A stretch of DNA of 64,000 bases from Meghimatium bilineatum (GCA_034231615.1 CM067318.1:32009723-32073722), one strand, 5' to 3'; counted from the first letter of the stretch, positions 37,701-44,400 are shown. Translations and numbers: made by a program. Notes: generated by a model not told the origin, from the sequence alone.

Positions 37701-38423
37701 AATTGTAGCTGTGCATGTACTATCAACATATATATTGCATATGTGCTTGTACTGATGTATGTTTTTATATAATTGTATGTTTTTGTGATGAATCTGTACA
37801 TGTACTGCTGGATCTGTGTAAGGAATGTTATATTTGCGTTTTAAATTTTCTAAATCTGAAAGTGTACTGTTGTATCTTTTTTGTTTTTGTGTGTGTTTGT
37901 GTGCGTGCGTGTATGATATATATATATATGATTGTGTGTACTGCTATACCTGTATGTCAACTGTATTGTAACTGTGTATGTCCTTTCTAATCTGTGTATG
38001 TACAGTTATATCTCTGTATGTAGTGTTATATATATGTGAGTACTGGTTTGTGTACTGTTGAATATGTGGGGTATACTGTTATATCCGTGTGTATTGTTCT
38101 ATCTTTGCATACTGTTGTATCTGTGTGTGTATCTGCGCGTAGTCTGCTATATATGGGTGTGTACTGTTGTGTATATTCCGTGCACTGTTGTACTTGTGTG
38201 TATCTATTGTTGTTTATGTGCGTGTACTTATGTATACGTGTGTATTACGTTATGTGCGTGTGTAGAGCTGCATGTTTTGGCTTTTGCTGTATGTATTTGT
38301 GTGCGTAGATGAATATATTAGATACACAAATTAGATAGATAGATATATATATATATAGATAGATAGATAGATAGATAGATAGATGGATAGATAGATAGAT
38401 GATAGATAGATAGATGATAGATG

Positions 38424-38458
<35 letters not shown>

Positions 38459-38491
38459 GGATGGATGAATGGATGGATGGATGGATAGATG

Positions 38492-38542
<51 letters not shown>

Positions 38543-38609
38543 GGATGGATGGATGGATGGATGGATGGATAGATAGATATAAGATAGATAGATAGATAGA
38601 TGATAGATG

Positions 38610-38648
<39 letters not shown>

Positions 38649-38673
38649 GGATGGATGAATGGATGGATGGATG

Positions 38674-38736
<63 letters not shown>

Positions 38737-41700
38737 GGATGGATGGATGGATGGATAGATAGATAAATGTATTGGATATATTAAATATATATATAGATGT
38801 GCTAATTCCCATCTAAGGAAACTGACATCAAAACTCTGAAGCCCCACACGCACGCTAAAGTAGCTCCTAACAAACAATTAGACTGAAAGGTTTCTGCGGG
38901 GAACAAACATTTAGTAGAACATATACAACTTTATTTTTAAAATGTAGATAATTAAGCTGGATTTAAAACGCAATCTTGAGCTCCAATCACCCATACGATT
39001 AATCGCAAGAGTGGATAACAAACCACCTGGGGAAAGACAATAGACATTAGATAGATAATTAAGACACTATCGCACACAATAACGTATTATGGCAACTTCC
39101 ACCGGCAAAGCAGTGGTCGTGTTCTGCCACCGATATCTTCCCTAGTTAAATAAAAAGAGCAGAGGATACACTGTCATGCTACTGGCCGAAAGTTTAATTA
39201 TATTGGCACTAACAGAGACCTTCGACAATATGCGACCTATTGTCTTATGATAAAACAACCTTCTAAATTGACTCATTTGGCTTGTCTTGTAATTATATTG
39301 GCTGTCTACACAAAGAATAATCATAGTGACCAGTAAAAATTACGGGTAAAGTCAAATGAATCATTTTAGAAGGCTCTTTTGCCATTAGGCAACAGGTTTT
39401 ATATTGGTGACGCTCTCGCACTAACATACAAAAGCACGAGGAGCTGTCAAGACCAAACTCTTGTAAGCAAATCGTCCAACTGTCTTGGTCTCTGGCGACA
39501 AATGACAATGTGGCAATCAGCTCCGGCTGTGTACGCGATCAATACTATTTTACTCTCGGTTTACCGTGGCTTATTGTTGCTGCTATTAGGTAATTACGAT
39601 TCGGTGATTTCCTGCAACAAGGGCTTGATTGTTTGAATTGCTGAATTATGACCTTTGATGTCTGTAGAATGTGTGCTCAATGTGCTCTTTTACTTCAGCA
39701 TTTTATTTTACTTACTGCTAGATAATCCAGCTTATGCATATGTGTATGTGGAGTGGGGTGGCGTCCTAGGGCTCTTTTTTTCTTATACATACGAGAATTC
39801 AGCACTTGGCTAAATGTCATGCCTACTGAAGTCCTCTACTCGGAGGGAATCACGTCTCAGCGTTAAGAGTGGGCAGTCTCACAAAACCAACTTCAGTAGA
39901 ATTAGTTCGCGGATCGAATGCTTATCGTCCATATTGTACTAGCGATACTATAATAATATTTTAGTGTTGCTTAAACATTCAGGGTAACTACTTGGCGTGG
40001 TGGTTAAACCGTTCGCTGTGTGCAAAACAGGTCGTGGGTTCAAATATTGTAAGCAACACTGTTTATAAAGTGGATTTTCTCGGAGTAACTTGGGGTTGTC
40101 GCTTGAGCATGACCGTCTCCAATAAAGACATTTCATCAGAACTAATTAGGTCCCCCATTGGTTACGTTTTTGATTACCGTTGGAATTTCGATTGGTCACT
40201 ATTTACATACTTGGATCCGCATGCCAAAAATAGCATAGGCGACTCCAAATATATATAAATAGTTTCCAACCGAAATCCAAACAAGGACCCCGGTTCGGTC
40301 ACGTGACAATTCTAGATAACATGTCCTACTATACTCTGTTCACTCTAAGAATGAAGAAGGTCAAAACATACCCTCATATTGCTGTCCTCGACAAAGGGTG
40401 AGTTTAAAGAGTTGATGACGTAAAAGCAATATTATTTACATTTAAAAACAATATTTCAACAACATTAAAAAACACATTTAGAAACGAAACTTAAAAACAA
40501 TATTATTGGGCACTTAATAATCGATTAACGCGTTCTGCGTTCAACAACCAATCAGAAACTCTGACAAAATTCATTCTTAAAGTGAACAGAGTACAGAGAC
40601 TGTGTTGCTTGAAGTTACAGAGTCATGTGCTATCAGTGGTACACTGAAGTCAATCCTCTACGCCAGTTGGACTCGTTCTAAAAATAAATAAATTCAACAA
40701 TGGTTGAAAAGCAATGTCCTATACACGGTAACCGGACAAAATATATCCAAAACAAATTACACAGATAATATATGAAACATTTTATATAAACTGTAATGAA
40801 CAATATAACAAGTAAATATTTATAATAAAGTCTTCAAATGACATGAATTGTCTCATACGTCATAGACATGAAATTAAGTTACTGGCTGGGTGTAAGACAG
40901 AGAGAGATTTCTGGATTGGTTGTCAAGCGGCACAAAAAGAAGTCACCAACTAAACTTATTAACAACACAAGAGACAGAGTTGTGGAGAAGCATGATCGCC
41001 TACGCCACTCGGTACGTAGTGTGCTGACTACGCCACTTGATTTATTGGGTTTACTATATAGCATTAATGTTCAAAACACGTGCTATGTTTTTCAAGAAGA
41101 TGACAGGTTCTGCTGGATCGTACCGTTCAATCATTGCTTTAATAGCATCATCGAGACATTGGTAAACTTTTCGTTTCTTTGTTGTTGGTTGACCAGTGGC
41201 AATCTTACTTCCCAGTAGTGCAGATGTATGTTGTTGCTGCATCTTCCTGGCAAGTCTTGCTGCTGTTGGATGAGATACGTTCATCATTGAATTAAATGAA
41301 TTGTGCCAAACTTCTACAGCATTGTTGCTTTTTGGCAGTTTATTCATGACACAATTGTGTTGACTCCAAGGGTTCCCTGGAAATCCAGGCTGCGAACGAC
41401 GACCACGACAAACTCGTCCAATGTATTAATCTTCAAAGTAATCGATGAGGAAATCCAGTCTAAGAAACTGTCAATATTGGTGAGTTGTTAATGACAACGG
41501 TTTGCGGCACACATATCAAAGCCATCAGTTGTTTTACTCTGATTGTATAATTGTCATTAGAAATGTACAACGCTCACTTTTGCCGTCAGATTGCAGTTTT
41601 CACCAAAATTTCTGTCAAAAGTGAAAATAACATCCTGATATTTGAGCTCGTGGAAATGCATTCTCAGAATCACGGATTGTATGCAGTTGATCGAATGAGG

Positions 41701-43662
41701 GAATGTTTCATCGACAAACCAATGTCGCTCTGACAAATAAATCAACATGTTACTGTGCTGCAAACAGAACGAAATTTGGTTCTATTACGCTCAGAATGAG
41801 ACAGCCACCAACTATATTTCTATATTCGTCAATGACTTGATCATTGATTACATTTCCTTGACGACATCTCCAAATATCCCTAGTTAGAGATTATTGTTCA
41901 GTTCGAAGGTGTGCATGCTGGATTTATACGTGTCTTAAAGCCTACTGCACAATGAATCTTGTGTGTTACTCTATACTTTCAGCACGTTGCCTCATTTTTT
42001 TGTTGCCTCACGTTGCCATGCAAAAATTTCCAGTATACCAGTCCCTTATTCTTACTCACTCATAGGGACACACCTGGTGGATGTACATATAGAATAGTCC
42101 TTTTTATTACGTTTCACAGGACTTTTAATAAATGCCTCTAATCGATCATTTTGTTTGAATCTATCTTTTTTTTCAACTACACGTGGCAGACAGGCACTAG
42201 CTTCAATGAAAAAAGTCAGCCAATAAACAATTCTAAATCTGAACAAAGTTACACCTTACTCATGTACGAATGGCTTGGAGGTACTTCGAATCACTCAACT
42301 AAAACGTTGACATAGCCTACTACTAGAAATATTTCCATTGAAATACTATTGTCTATTCCCAGGTGAATGATTGTTGATCGCATTCACACTTGTCGTTAAG
42401 CGTAGGGGTGATATCTTAAGCTGTCGTTTCAAAGGCCAGATGTGTCGCCGAGGTTGCATTTAGTCCATGTTTGTTCAAGGTTATCTTAATGTTTTCTATA
42501 TTAGACAATAATTAACTTGTTGAATGTGGTCTAGAGACACTAATCAACTTACTGTGTGTGATCTAGAGACACTAATCAACTTACTGTGTGTGGTCTAGAG
42601 ACACGAATTAACTTACTGTGTGTGGTCTAGAGACACGAATTAACTTACTGTGTGTGGTCTAGAGACACTAATTAACTTATTGTATGTGGTCTAGAGACAC
42701 TAATTAACTTACTGTGTGTGGTCTAGAGACACTAATCAACATACTGTGTGTGGTCTAGAGACACTAATTAACTTACTGTGTGTGACCCAGACAGAATGCC
42801 TGGATGTTGTGTGCATCTGGATAATGGCTGATTCTAATCTTTTCATCCCTGTCACATGTCGCAACGAACTTGTCACAGTCAACCATCAGCTGTGAACAAC
42901 AGAAGTTAGCAACTAATAGCTGTCACAGTAACATAGAGACACAGTCCAGCCAGAACAGTTATCTCATGAACACATTGCGGCAAAATTTCTGGTCATTTTT
43001 TTAAAATGTACATGAGATGAGGAGTTGGCTAAAGTACATGAGATGAGGAGTTGGCTAAAGTACATGAGATGAGGAGTTGGCTAAAGTACATGAGATGAGG
43101 AGTTGGCTAAAGTACATGAGATGAGGAGTTGGCTAAAGTACATGAGATGAGGAGTTGGCTAAAGTACATGAGATGAGGAGTTGGCTAAAGTACATGAGAT
43201 GAGGAGTTGGCTAAAGTACATGAGATGAGGAGTTGGCTAATGTACATGAGATGAGAAGTTGGCTAATGTACATAAGATGAGGAGTTGGCTAACGTACATG
43301 AGTAGGTGGCTAATGTACATACGATGAGGAGTTGGCTAACATACATAAGATGAGGAGTTGGCTAACGTACATGAGATGAGAAGTTGGCTAATGTACATGA
43401 GACAATGACCAATGTATAAGACAACAAACTTACCACATCTATAAGCATTGAATGATGGCCTAACAGAAGTGAGCCTCCTCTACTGTCGTTCTTGTCCTGA
43501 CTATCTACAACTCCATCTTCAACTTCCTGTAACGATCCCTCAAAGTTGCTCTTTGACACCTGACCCGTAACTTGATCAATGACATTGAAGGCATATGCGT
43601 CCCCTGATTTGTCAGCAACAATGACGCACTCGTTGTCTCTAGTTATGGTTGCAGAAGTGCAT
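16712..43662 (-). CDS. WDR4: WDR4 gene (partial, at least seven exons): WD40 subunit of the tRNA m7G46 methyltransferase
   Basis: This is the only host gene I can support. WDR4 (yeast Trm82, fly Wuho) is a nuclear WD40 beta-propeller protein that stabilises METTL1/Trm8, the enzyme making m7G at position 46 of tRNAs. Seven minus-strand exons, listed separately, give about 278 residues in the correct family order: [15 protein letters not shown], then GHHSMLIDV, then [48 protein letters not shown] and [11 protein letters not shown]. All listed borders are GT-AG. Phases agree at 43434/42889, 42777/32669, 32612/29890, 29815/27471 and 17336/16790. They disagree at 27395/17537, so a small exon of length 3n+2 is probably missing. 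About 90 N-terminal residues (expected above 43.7 kb) and the usual lysine-rich C-terminus were not located. Introns carry minisatellites, MITEs and retroelement fragments. Family identity is secure by eye; whether the locus is intact is not. Confidence 0.9.
16915..16975 (+). other. CTTGATAAAGG...GAAACGTC motif
   Basis: CTTGATAAAGG, TTTTTTGGG and TGAAACGTC occur in order. A related block is at 34900-34945 (CTTGATAAAAGCCTTTTGGA, then CGAAACATCG). Similar blocks are common near ends of Penelope-like and other retroelements in invertebrates. It may be a degenerate terminus. Confidence 0.35.
17115..17312. repeat. 35-bp minisatellite next to the WDR4 exon f donor
   Basis: About five units with CATGTTAAAATGGCAATTCT. 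On the minus strand each unit has CAGGTAGCTGTAAG, which resembles the exon's own CAG/GTATGT. The array begins about 24 bp past the donor. Confidence 0.9.
17336..17537 (-). CDS. WDR4: WDR4 exon f ([11 protein letters not shown]...VQSVEGIVQ)
   Basis: The exon is 202 nt with acceptor TTATTTCTGCCCATAG and donor GTTCAG/GTATGT. After one completing base it reads [18 protein letters not shown], then a stretch with [14 protein letters not shown], ending [11 protein letters not shown] in phase 0. Position and pattern match the penultimate WD blade of WDR4 (PVVYIFQLD ... VWDVAFEETQGLWVL). Similarity is weaker than in the upstream exons, but the reading frame is open over the whole exon and the splice signals are good. 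A 35-bp array starts about 24 bp beyond the donor. Confidence 0.75.
17694..17786. repeat. 16-bp minisatellite, about 6 copies
   Basis: Unit GAATTGTTGGATTATT. Confidence 0.92.
18050..18350. repeat. ~39-bp minisatellite, about 7 copies
   Basis: Unit with CTACTCAAGTGGGGGATGTG and TGTATGTACAAGCTATG. The last copies are diverged. Confidence 0.9.
18570..18650 (+). repeat. Inverted repeat with a TGAAGATC...AAACGTC core
   Basis: CGAAACGGTTGACGT and ACGTCAACCGTTTTG can pair over about 15 bp around a loop containing GATGAAGATCATAGATC. See the findings for possible links to 16915-16950 and 34900-34945. Confidence 0.6.
18900..19112. repeat. 41-bp minisatellite, about 5 copies
   Basis: Unit with GATAACTGCGATGAAGTTGA and GGGGTTGGAGACATACATAT; one copy is shortened. 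Confidence 0.93.
19375..19605. repeat. ~60-bp degenerate repeat, about 4 copies
   Basis: Units carry GACCACAAACAGATCTAATG and GAGCAGACAGACA. Confidence 0.75.
19790..19866 (-). mobile_element. tRNA-derived SINE fragment
   Basis: The minus strand has GTGGCGGAGTGCTACAGAGC and GGTTTAAATCCC, A- and B-box-like. The same head occurs at 45195-45305. Confidence 0.5.
20010..20640 (+). mobile_element. Non-LTR retrotransposon ORF2 C-terminal remnant (family with TTFWKE end)
   Basis: A 107-codon frame (20041-20364) contains [40 protein letters not shown] and [11 protein letters not shown]. After a break it continues [19 protein letters not shown] and [18 protein letters not shown], ending [10 protein letters not shown]. 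This is the complete post-RT C-terminal region of an RTE/Jockey-like element. The copy at 56330-56750 shares RRW-TD-IKD and TTFWKE, so both belong to one family. Confidence 0.85.
20772..21050. repeat. 61-bp minisatellite, about 4.5 copies
   Basis: Unit with TTTCAAACACGTTTTGTTGC and CTGTCCATGGCAGGGGCTGA; copies nearly identical. Confidence 0.95.
21051..22164. other. Unassigned intron sequence
   Basis: A segment with GCGGAGCACTTATGGGAATG near 21920 recurs at about 27700 and about 22610, indicating a weak dispersed repeat. No gene seen. Confidence 0.45.
22165..22325 (+). repeat. Dispersed repeat D3 copy 1
   Basis: CCAGGTGAATGTTGGTTGGT, CCAGATGTGTCG and TCCATGTTTGTTCAAG are shared in order with 42355-42505. 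Confidence 0.6.
22790..23215 (-). mobile_element. Non-LTR retrotransposon ORF2 C-terminal remnant, minus strand
   Basis: Reading the minus strand gives [39 protein letters not shown] and a terminal AISRGLFYP before a stop. This is the RDR-[IV]-RNE-DI ... YI...IKWF ... GRPR signature. It is homologous to the copy at 23985-24285. On the plus strand the two copies share GTCAGGGGTAGAAGAGT. Confidence 0.75.
23640..23935 (-). repeat. Dispersed repeat D1, well preserved
   Basis: On the plus strand it reads CAACTAAGGAGGTTATGGGA, GCAATGCTGTAAACCATGAC and CTGCAGGAGTTTGAGAACGA, the reverse of D1. It abuts the minus-strand ORF2 remnant at 23985-24285. Confidence 0.8.
23985..24285 (-). mobile_element. 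Non-LTR retrotransposon ORF2 C-terminal remnant, minus strand, followed by a D1 repeat
   Basis: The minus strand reads [20 protein letters not shown], then [19 protein letters not shown], then [12 protein letters not shown] with a stop, then IRWTTEIK and ISR-LFYP. The continuation downstream on the minus strand (23990 to 23640) is a D1 repeat in the same order. D1 may therefore be the 3' untranslated tail of this family or a repeat that exploits it. Confidence 0.78.
24262..24332. repeat. 19-bp repeat, about 4 copies
   Basis: Unit CGATATTCCTATGACTTAG. The unit seems to arise at the edge of the ORF2 remnant (CTCTTAGCGATATTCC). Confidence 0.9.
24435..24755. repeat. 47/48-bp minisatellite, about 6.5 copies
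   Basis: Unit with ATATCATTGAGTTGGTTTAT and TTTCAACTCATCTCAAC, alternating by one T. Confidence 0.93.
24756..25949. other. Unassigned intron sequence
   Basis: No tandem repeat or recognised element. This is the largest unannotated block between WDR4 exons e and f and a place to look for the missing exon. Confidence 0.45.
25950..26880. repeat. 32-bp minisatellite, more than 25 copies, diverged at its left side
   Basis: Core GGTGTAATAATGAAGGTAGG, then AAATGGAGTGTA. Left-hand copies are degenerate, right-hand copies homogeneous. Minus-strand frames of 171, 165 and 129 codons are by-products. Confidence 0.93.
27072..27375. repeat. 26-bp minisatellite next to the WDR4 exon e donor
   Basis: About nine clean units with ATAGAGATGGAGGGAACTAT, then degenerate ones up to ~27375, about 20 bp from the proposed donor of exon e. 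Confidence 0.92.
27395..27471 (-). CDS. WDR4: WDR4 exon e ([14 protein letters not shown])
   Basis: The exon is 77 nt with a strong acceptor, TGCTTTCTTTTCTCAG. Two bases complete the Ala codon opened by exon d, then the frame reads [20 protein letters not shown] and continues DMTWA. The family has [21 protein letters not shown] here, and the core agreement is SR-[IL]-x-[IF]-S. The chosen donor, GGGCA/GTATAT, leaves phase 0, but the next exon found needs two incoming bases. Either a small exon lies between them, or this donor is wrong. An array of 26-bp units starts about 20 bp beyond the donor. Confidence 0.72.
28195..28445 (-). repeat. Dispersed repeat D2 copy 1, with protein-like conservation
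   Basis: On the minus strand this reads [19 protein letters not shown] in one frame and, after a shift, [20 protein letters not shown] then ET...MFWPEK. The copy at 59805-60065 has the equivalent peptide, so the repeat may descend from a coding element. I cannot name the family. Confidence 0.6.
28855..29125 (+). repeat. Dispersed repeat D1, well preserved
   Basis: GGTCTCAAACTCCTGGAGAC, GTAGTCCGGAGAACGGATTG and CATAACCTCCTTAATCGCC follow the D1 order. The 3' end has CTCTCGGGCTCCCGG with a CTCGGG/CCCGAG stem. Confidence 0.8.
29252..29422. repeat. 35-bp minisatellite, about 5 copies
   Basis: Identical units with CTGACCCTCTAATCCGATTA and CAAATTACTAATATA. Confidence 0.95.
29815..29890 (-). CDS. 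WDR4: WDR4 exon d ([17 protein letters not shown])
   Basis: The exon is 76 nt, with acceptor GTCGCCCAG and donor CTATGG/GTAAGT. It starts in phase 0, so the junction with exon c reads [21 protein letters not shown], equivalent to SSGDGTLRLWEYRSGRQLH. This is a classic WD40 D-x-x-[VL]-[RK]-[FL]-W strand. It ends one base into a codon. The 117-bp array ends about 95 bp upstream of its acceptor. Confidence 0.9.
29985..31800. repeat. 117-bp satellite-like array in a WDR4 intron, about 14 copies
   Basis: Units contain GACGTGAAAACATTGAGACG, GTAATGATAGATAATGTAAG and ACATTGGCAGAAAGAAATTA. Some units carry an extra ~42-bp module (ACAGACACTGAGGCGGACAC), and one a run of GACATGTGA repeats. A 368-codon minus-strand frame stays open because 117 is divisible by three. 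Confidence 0.97.
31800..32155. repeat. ~54-bp array continuous with the 117-bp array
   Basis: Units carry AACATTGAGACAAACACTCG and AAGACACCGAGACATATATG. They share AACATTGAGACA with the 117-bp unit, so the two arrays probably have a common origin. Confidence 0.9.
32378..32556. mobile_element. Palindromic MITE, family P1 (clearest copy)
   Basis: Both ends read AGGCCTTCATTTRTK inward, followed by a shared TTTTCTRTTGG and TATATACTTGG. The arms are about 85 bp. It lies in the WDR4 intron between exon c and the 117-bp array. Confidence 0.8.
32612..32669 (-). CDS. WDR4: WDR4 exon c ([19 protein letters not shown])
   Basis: The exon is 58 nt, with acceptor GAATACAG and donor TCTGGG/GTAAGT. Its first base completes CAG (Gln) from exon b, and it then reads [19 protein letters not shown], corresponding to [20 protein letters not shown] in vertebrate WDR4. 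It ends in phase 0. The intron before it is about 10.1 kb; the one after it is about 2.7 kb and holds a palindromic MITE and the 117-bp array. Confidence 0.88.
32785..32865. repeat. 28-bp repeat, about 3 copies
   Basis: Unit with TTAGATCTATTTCCACAATG. Confidence 0.9.
33220..34265. mobile_element. Longer non-autonomous hAT-like element with 8-bp TSD
   Basis: Ends are CATAGGTTCCCAAA and the same reversed. Flanks are TCCTAGCT (33212-33219) and TCCTAGCC (34266-34273). The 1.05-kb interior is AT-rich with poly-C runs near both ends and holds no transposase frame. It contains a D1-like fragment (33530-33650). It sits in the WDR4 intron between exons b and c. Confidence 0.85.
34274..35384. other. 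Unassigned intron sequence with a lone hAT-like end
   Basis: CAGTGGTTCTCAAC at about 34717 has no visible partner. A D1-like fragment lies near 35200-35300. Otherwise nothing. Confidence 0.4.
34900..34960 (+). other. Second CTTGATAAAAGCC...CGAAACATCG motif
   Basis: Same order as at 16915, with an 8-bp possible stem (AAGCC/GGA mismatched) around TTTT. Confidence 0.35.
35385..35545. repeat. 43-bp repeat, about 4 copies
   Basis: Unit with GGGTAGTAATTGTTCGCAGA and AGAAGAAACGTGTACAACAG. Confidence 0.9.
36080..36417. repeat. 42-bp minisatellite, about 8 copies
   Basis: Unit with GGAAAATAGTAAATACAATC and CTGATATAAATAAAGCGA. The 135-codon minus-strand frame is a by-product of the 42-bp period. Confidence 0.94.
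36705..36803. mobile_element. Short palindromic copy, family P1
   Basis: CATTGGTCACTG...CAGCCAATAG is an eroded form of the P1 centre with the same GGTCACT arm. Confidence 0.4.
36840..37165 (+). repeat. Dispersed repeat D1
   Basis: CGTTCTCACGCTTCTGAAGA, TTTTATGGGATGGGACATTA and CACCTTAGTCGCCTTGTACG match D1. The copy is in a WDR4 intron. Confidence 0.75.
37280..38320. repeat. Degenerate ~20-bp array (TGTACTGTTGTATCTGTG type), about 1 kb
   Basis: Loose repeats of TGTACTGTTGTATCTGTGTG. Cysteine- and valine-rich frames on both strands arise from it. Confidence 0.85.
38325..38768. repeat. (GATA)n/(GATG)n tetranucleotide array
   Basis: Alternating blocks of GATA and GATG repeats. The block pattern itself is repeated (about 38400-38580 and 38600-38760), pointing to a larger duplication. 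Frames with YLSI/HPSI repeats are by-products. Confidence 0.97.
39255..39386. mobile_element. Palindromic MITE, family P2, second copy
   Basis: CCTTCTAAATTGACTCATTT at the left mirrors CCTTCTAAAATGATTCATTT at the right. The centre (reversed) has GGTCACTATGATTATTCTTT, matching the P2 centre at 55.7 kb. Confidence 0.65.
39985..40135 (+). mobile_element. tRNA-derived SINE, head plus body start
   Basis: GGCGTGGTGGTTAAACCGTT and GTGGGTTCAAAT form the Pol III promoter-like head. TAAAGTGGATTTTCTCGGAG and TGTCGCTTGAG begin the shared body of this SINE family. Confidence 0.75.
40155..40300. mobile_element. Palindromic MITE, family P1
   Basis: The left arm GATTGGTCACTATTTACATA matches the reverse complement of the right arm (GGTTGGAAACTATTTATATA). 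Outside these, TTTCG and GGTCC-type sequence are also mirrored. It lies next to a tRNA-derived SINE. Confidence 0.75.
40595..40680 (+). mobile_element. SINE body fragment
   Basis: GCTTGAAGTTACAGAGTCATG then TATCAGTGGTAC and CTGAAGTCAA match the body and tail of the copy at 61235-61465, without a head. Confidence 0.55.
40880..41025 (+). mobile_element. Short retroelement 3' fragment
   Basis: It shares GGCACAAAAAG, ACAAGAGACAGAG and TGATCGCCTACGCC with the 3' parts of the copies at 14835-15312 and 46795-47172. In one frame it reads [20 protein letters not shown]. Confidence 0.55.
41054..41765 (-). mobile_element. MULE/FLYWCH-type transposase remnant
   Basis: The minus strand encodes [16 protein letters not shown] near 41.7 kb, equivalent to the HWFVDGTF motif that holds the first catalytic Asp of MULE transposases. 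Near 41.3 kb it encodes [15 protein letters not shown] followed by SVSHP-like [15 protein letters not shown] and [15 protein letters not shown]. The LPR-[ST]-NN-xVEGWH block is the usual C-terminal part. The region between has frameshifts and the second catalytic residues are not visible, so the copy is dead. It is the only transposase-like protein sequence I see here. Confidence 0.75.
42355..42508 (+). repeat. Dispersed repeat D3 copy 2
   Basis: CCAGGTGAATGATTGTTGAT, CCAGATGTGTCGC and TCCATGTTTGTTCAAG match copy 1. It ends where the 32-bp array of exon b's intron begins. Confidence 0.6.
42513..42785. repeat. 32-bp array duplicating the WDR4 exon b splice donor
   Basis: About 8.5 units. On the minus strand each intact unit starts CACACACAGTAAGTT, identical to the exon b donor with its last exonic bases, then continues AATTAGTGTCTCTAGAC. 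At least six downstream copies keep a GT donor; one copy (CAATAAGTT) has lost it. Confidence 0.92.
42777..42889 (-). CDS. WDR4: WDR4 exon b (DRDEKIRIS blade)
   Basis: The exon is 113 nt. The acceptor is TTCTGTTGTTCACAG and the donor CACACACA/GTAAGTT. It starts in phase 0 and ends two bases into a codon. The peptide contains [16 protein letters not shown] and ends FCLGHT, matching the family's LTADRDEKIRVS...FCLGHTEFVS. The donor is the first unit of a 32-bp tandem array that repeats both the end of the exon and the splice site into the intron (see the array at 42513-42785). Confidence 0.9.
43008..43412. repeat. 26-bp minisatellite next to the WDR4 exon a donor, about 15 copies
   Basis: Unit with GTACATGAGATGAGGAGTTG and GCTAAA. 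It starts about 23 bp past the donor. Confidence 0.95.
43434..43662 (-). CDS. WDR4: WDR4 exon a (first one found; WD repeats with VIVADKSGD)
   Basis: The exon is 229 nt. The acceptor is ..CCACAG and the donor GATGTG/GTAAGT. It begins with one base completing a split codon, reads [20 protein letters not shown] and ends in phase 0 with GHHSMLIDV. The vertebrate counterpart, as I know the family, is RRCTALTF..VLVADKSGDVYSFSV..LGHLSMLLDV. Between the two conserved blocks there is an acidic, serine-rich linker of about 35 residues, longer than in vertebrates, probably a surface loop between propeller blades. An array of 26-bp units begins about 23 bp downstream of the donor. Confidence 0.9.
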
Positions 43663-43767
43663 CTGTGGACTAAAGGGCTGTAAAAACGTGGGGTGGGAGA
43701 CGAATCGTGTATTAGAAATACGATTTTTAAAGAAAAAAGCACAATATGTAATTTACATGTGCGCTAT

Positions 43768-44030
43768 TTCTGAAAACTCTCGGAGATTACCAGGCCAAAG
43801 AATACATAGAAAACGTTCTGCCACGGTTTACAGTTTAGCTTCGATATCTGAAGTTTTCGCACCTAAACGTTCGAATTCAGCATAGCTTATGGTCACCGTG
43901 ACCGTTTTTAAGTTGGAACAAAAGTCGAGATCCCACATCTCCTTAGTCGCATTTTGCGGCATGCATGGCATATCACAAAATCTCTATTCTTGCTTTCCTA
44001 TCAGACCCTGGTAACACTGGAGCATGTAAA
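43768..44030 (+). repeat. Dispersed repeat D1, diverged
   Basis: GAAAACTCTCGGAGATTACC, GCCACGGTTTACAG and CATCTCCTTAGTCGCATTTT keep the D1 order. Confidence 0.65.
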
Positions 44031-44229
44031 AAGCTGTAAACAAGCTGTTTATTTACAAGCTGCCAAACATGTCTCACCATTTTGATAGATGGAAATTGTA
44101 AATAATGCTTGTGAATCTACAACATTGAGCATCCTACAAGACATGTCATGAGGGAGAACTCAAACAAGAGTTACGCATATAACCAGAAGAAAACCCACAC
44201 AGATGGTCCATGACCGGACTCCAGTATAA

Positions 44230-44400
44230 CAGACCTGTGTACAGATGACCGGAAAGGTCGATTTTTATTATTTCCACGATTTTCGATGGTCGAACTTGGC
44301 TATTTTGGCAGACGACTCTAGGCATATAAATGTCCAACGAAAATCACGACAATAATAAAAAACGTAACGAATGAGGTCCTGTTTATTTTCTGTACAGAGG
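44230..44400. mobile_element. Palindromic MITE, family P1
   Basis: Outer CTGTGTACAGA / CTCTGTACAGA and inner TTTTTATTATT..CG.GATTTTCG.TGG are mirrored. The centre is more diverged (GACTCTAGGCATATAAATG). Confidence 0.65.

Noticed and set aside
37262-38312. Cysteine-rich secreted peptides
   Set aside because: Cys, Val and Tyr codons arise from the degenerate TGTACTGTTGTAT repeat; several frames are open at once.
38245-38877. 210- and 164-codon frames rich in Ile, Tyr and Ser
   Set aside because: Translations of GATA/GATG repeats.
39985-40060. Functional tRNA gene
   Set aside because: A- and B-box spacing fits, but the cloverleaf does not close and the sequence continues into the SINE body.
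40340-40400. WDR4 exon between b and c, with a CTCACCC-type donor
   Set aside because: The short peptide has no WDR4 similarity, and exons b and c already join in phase with the expected sequence.
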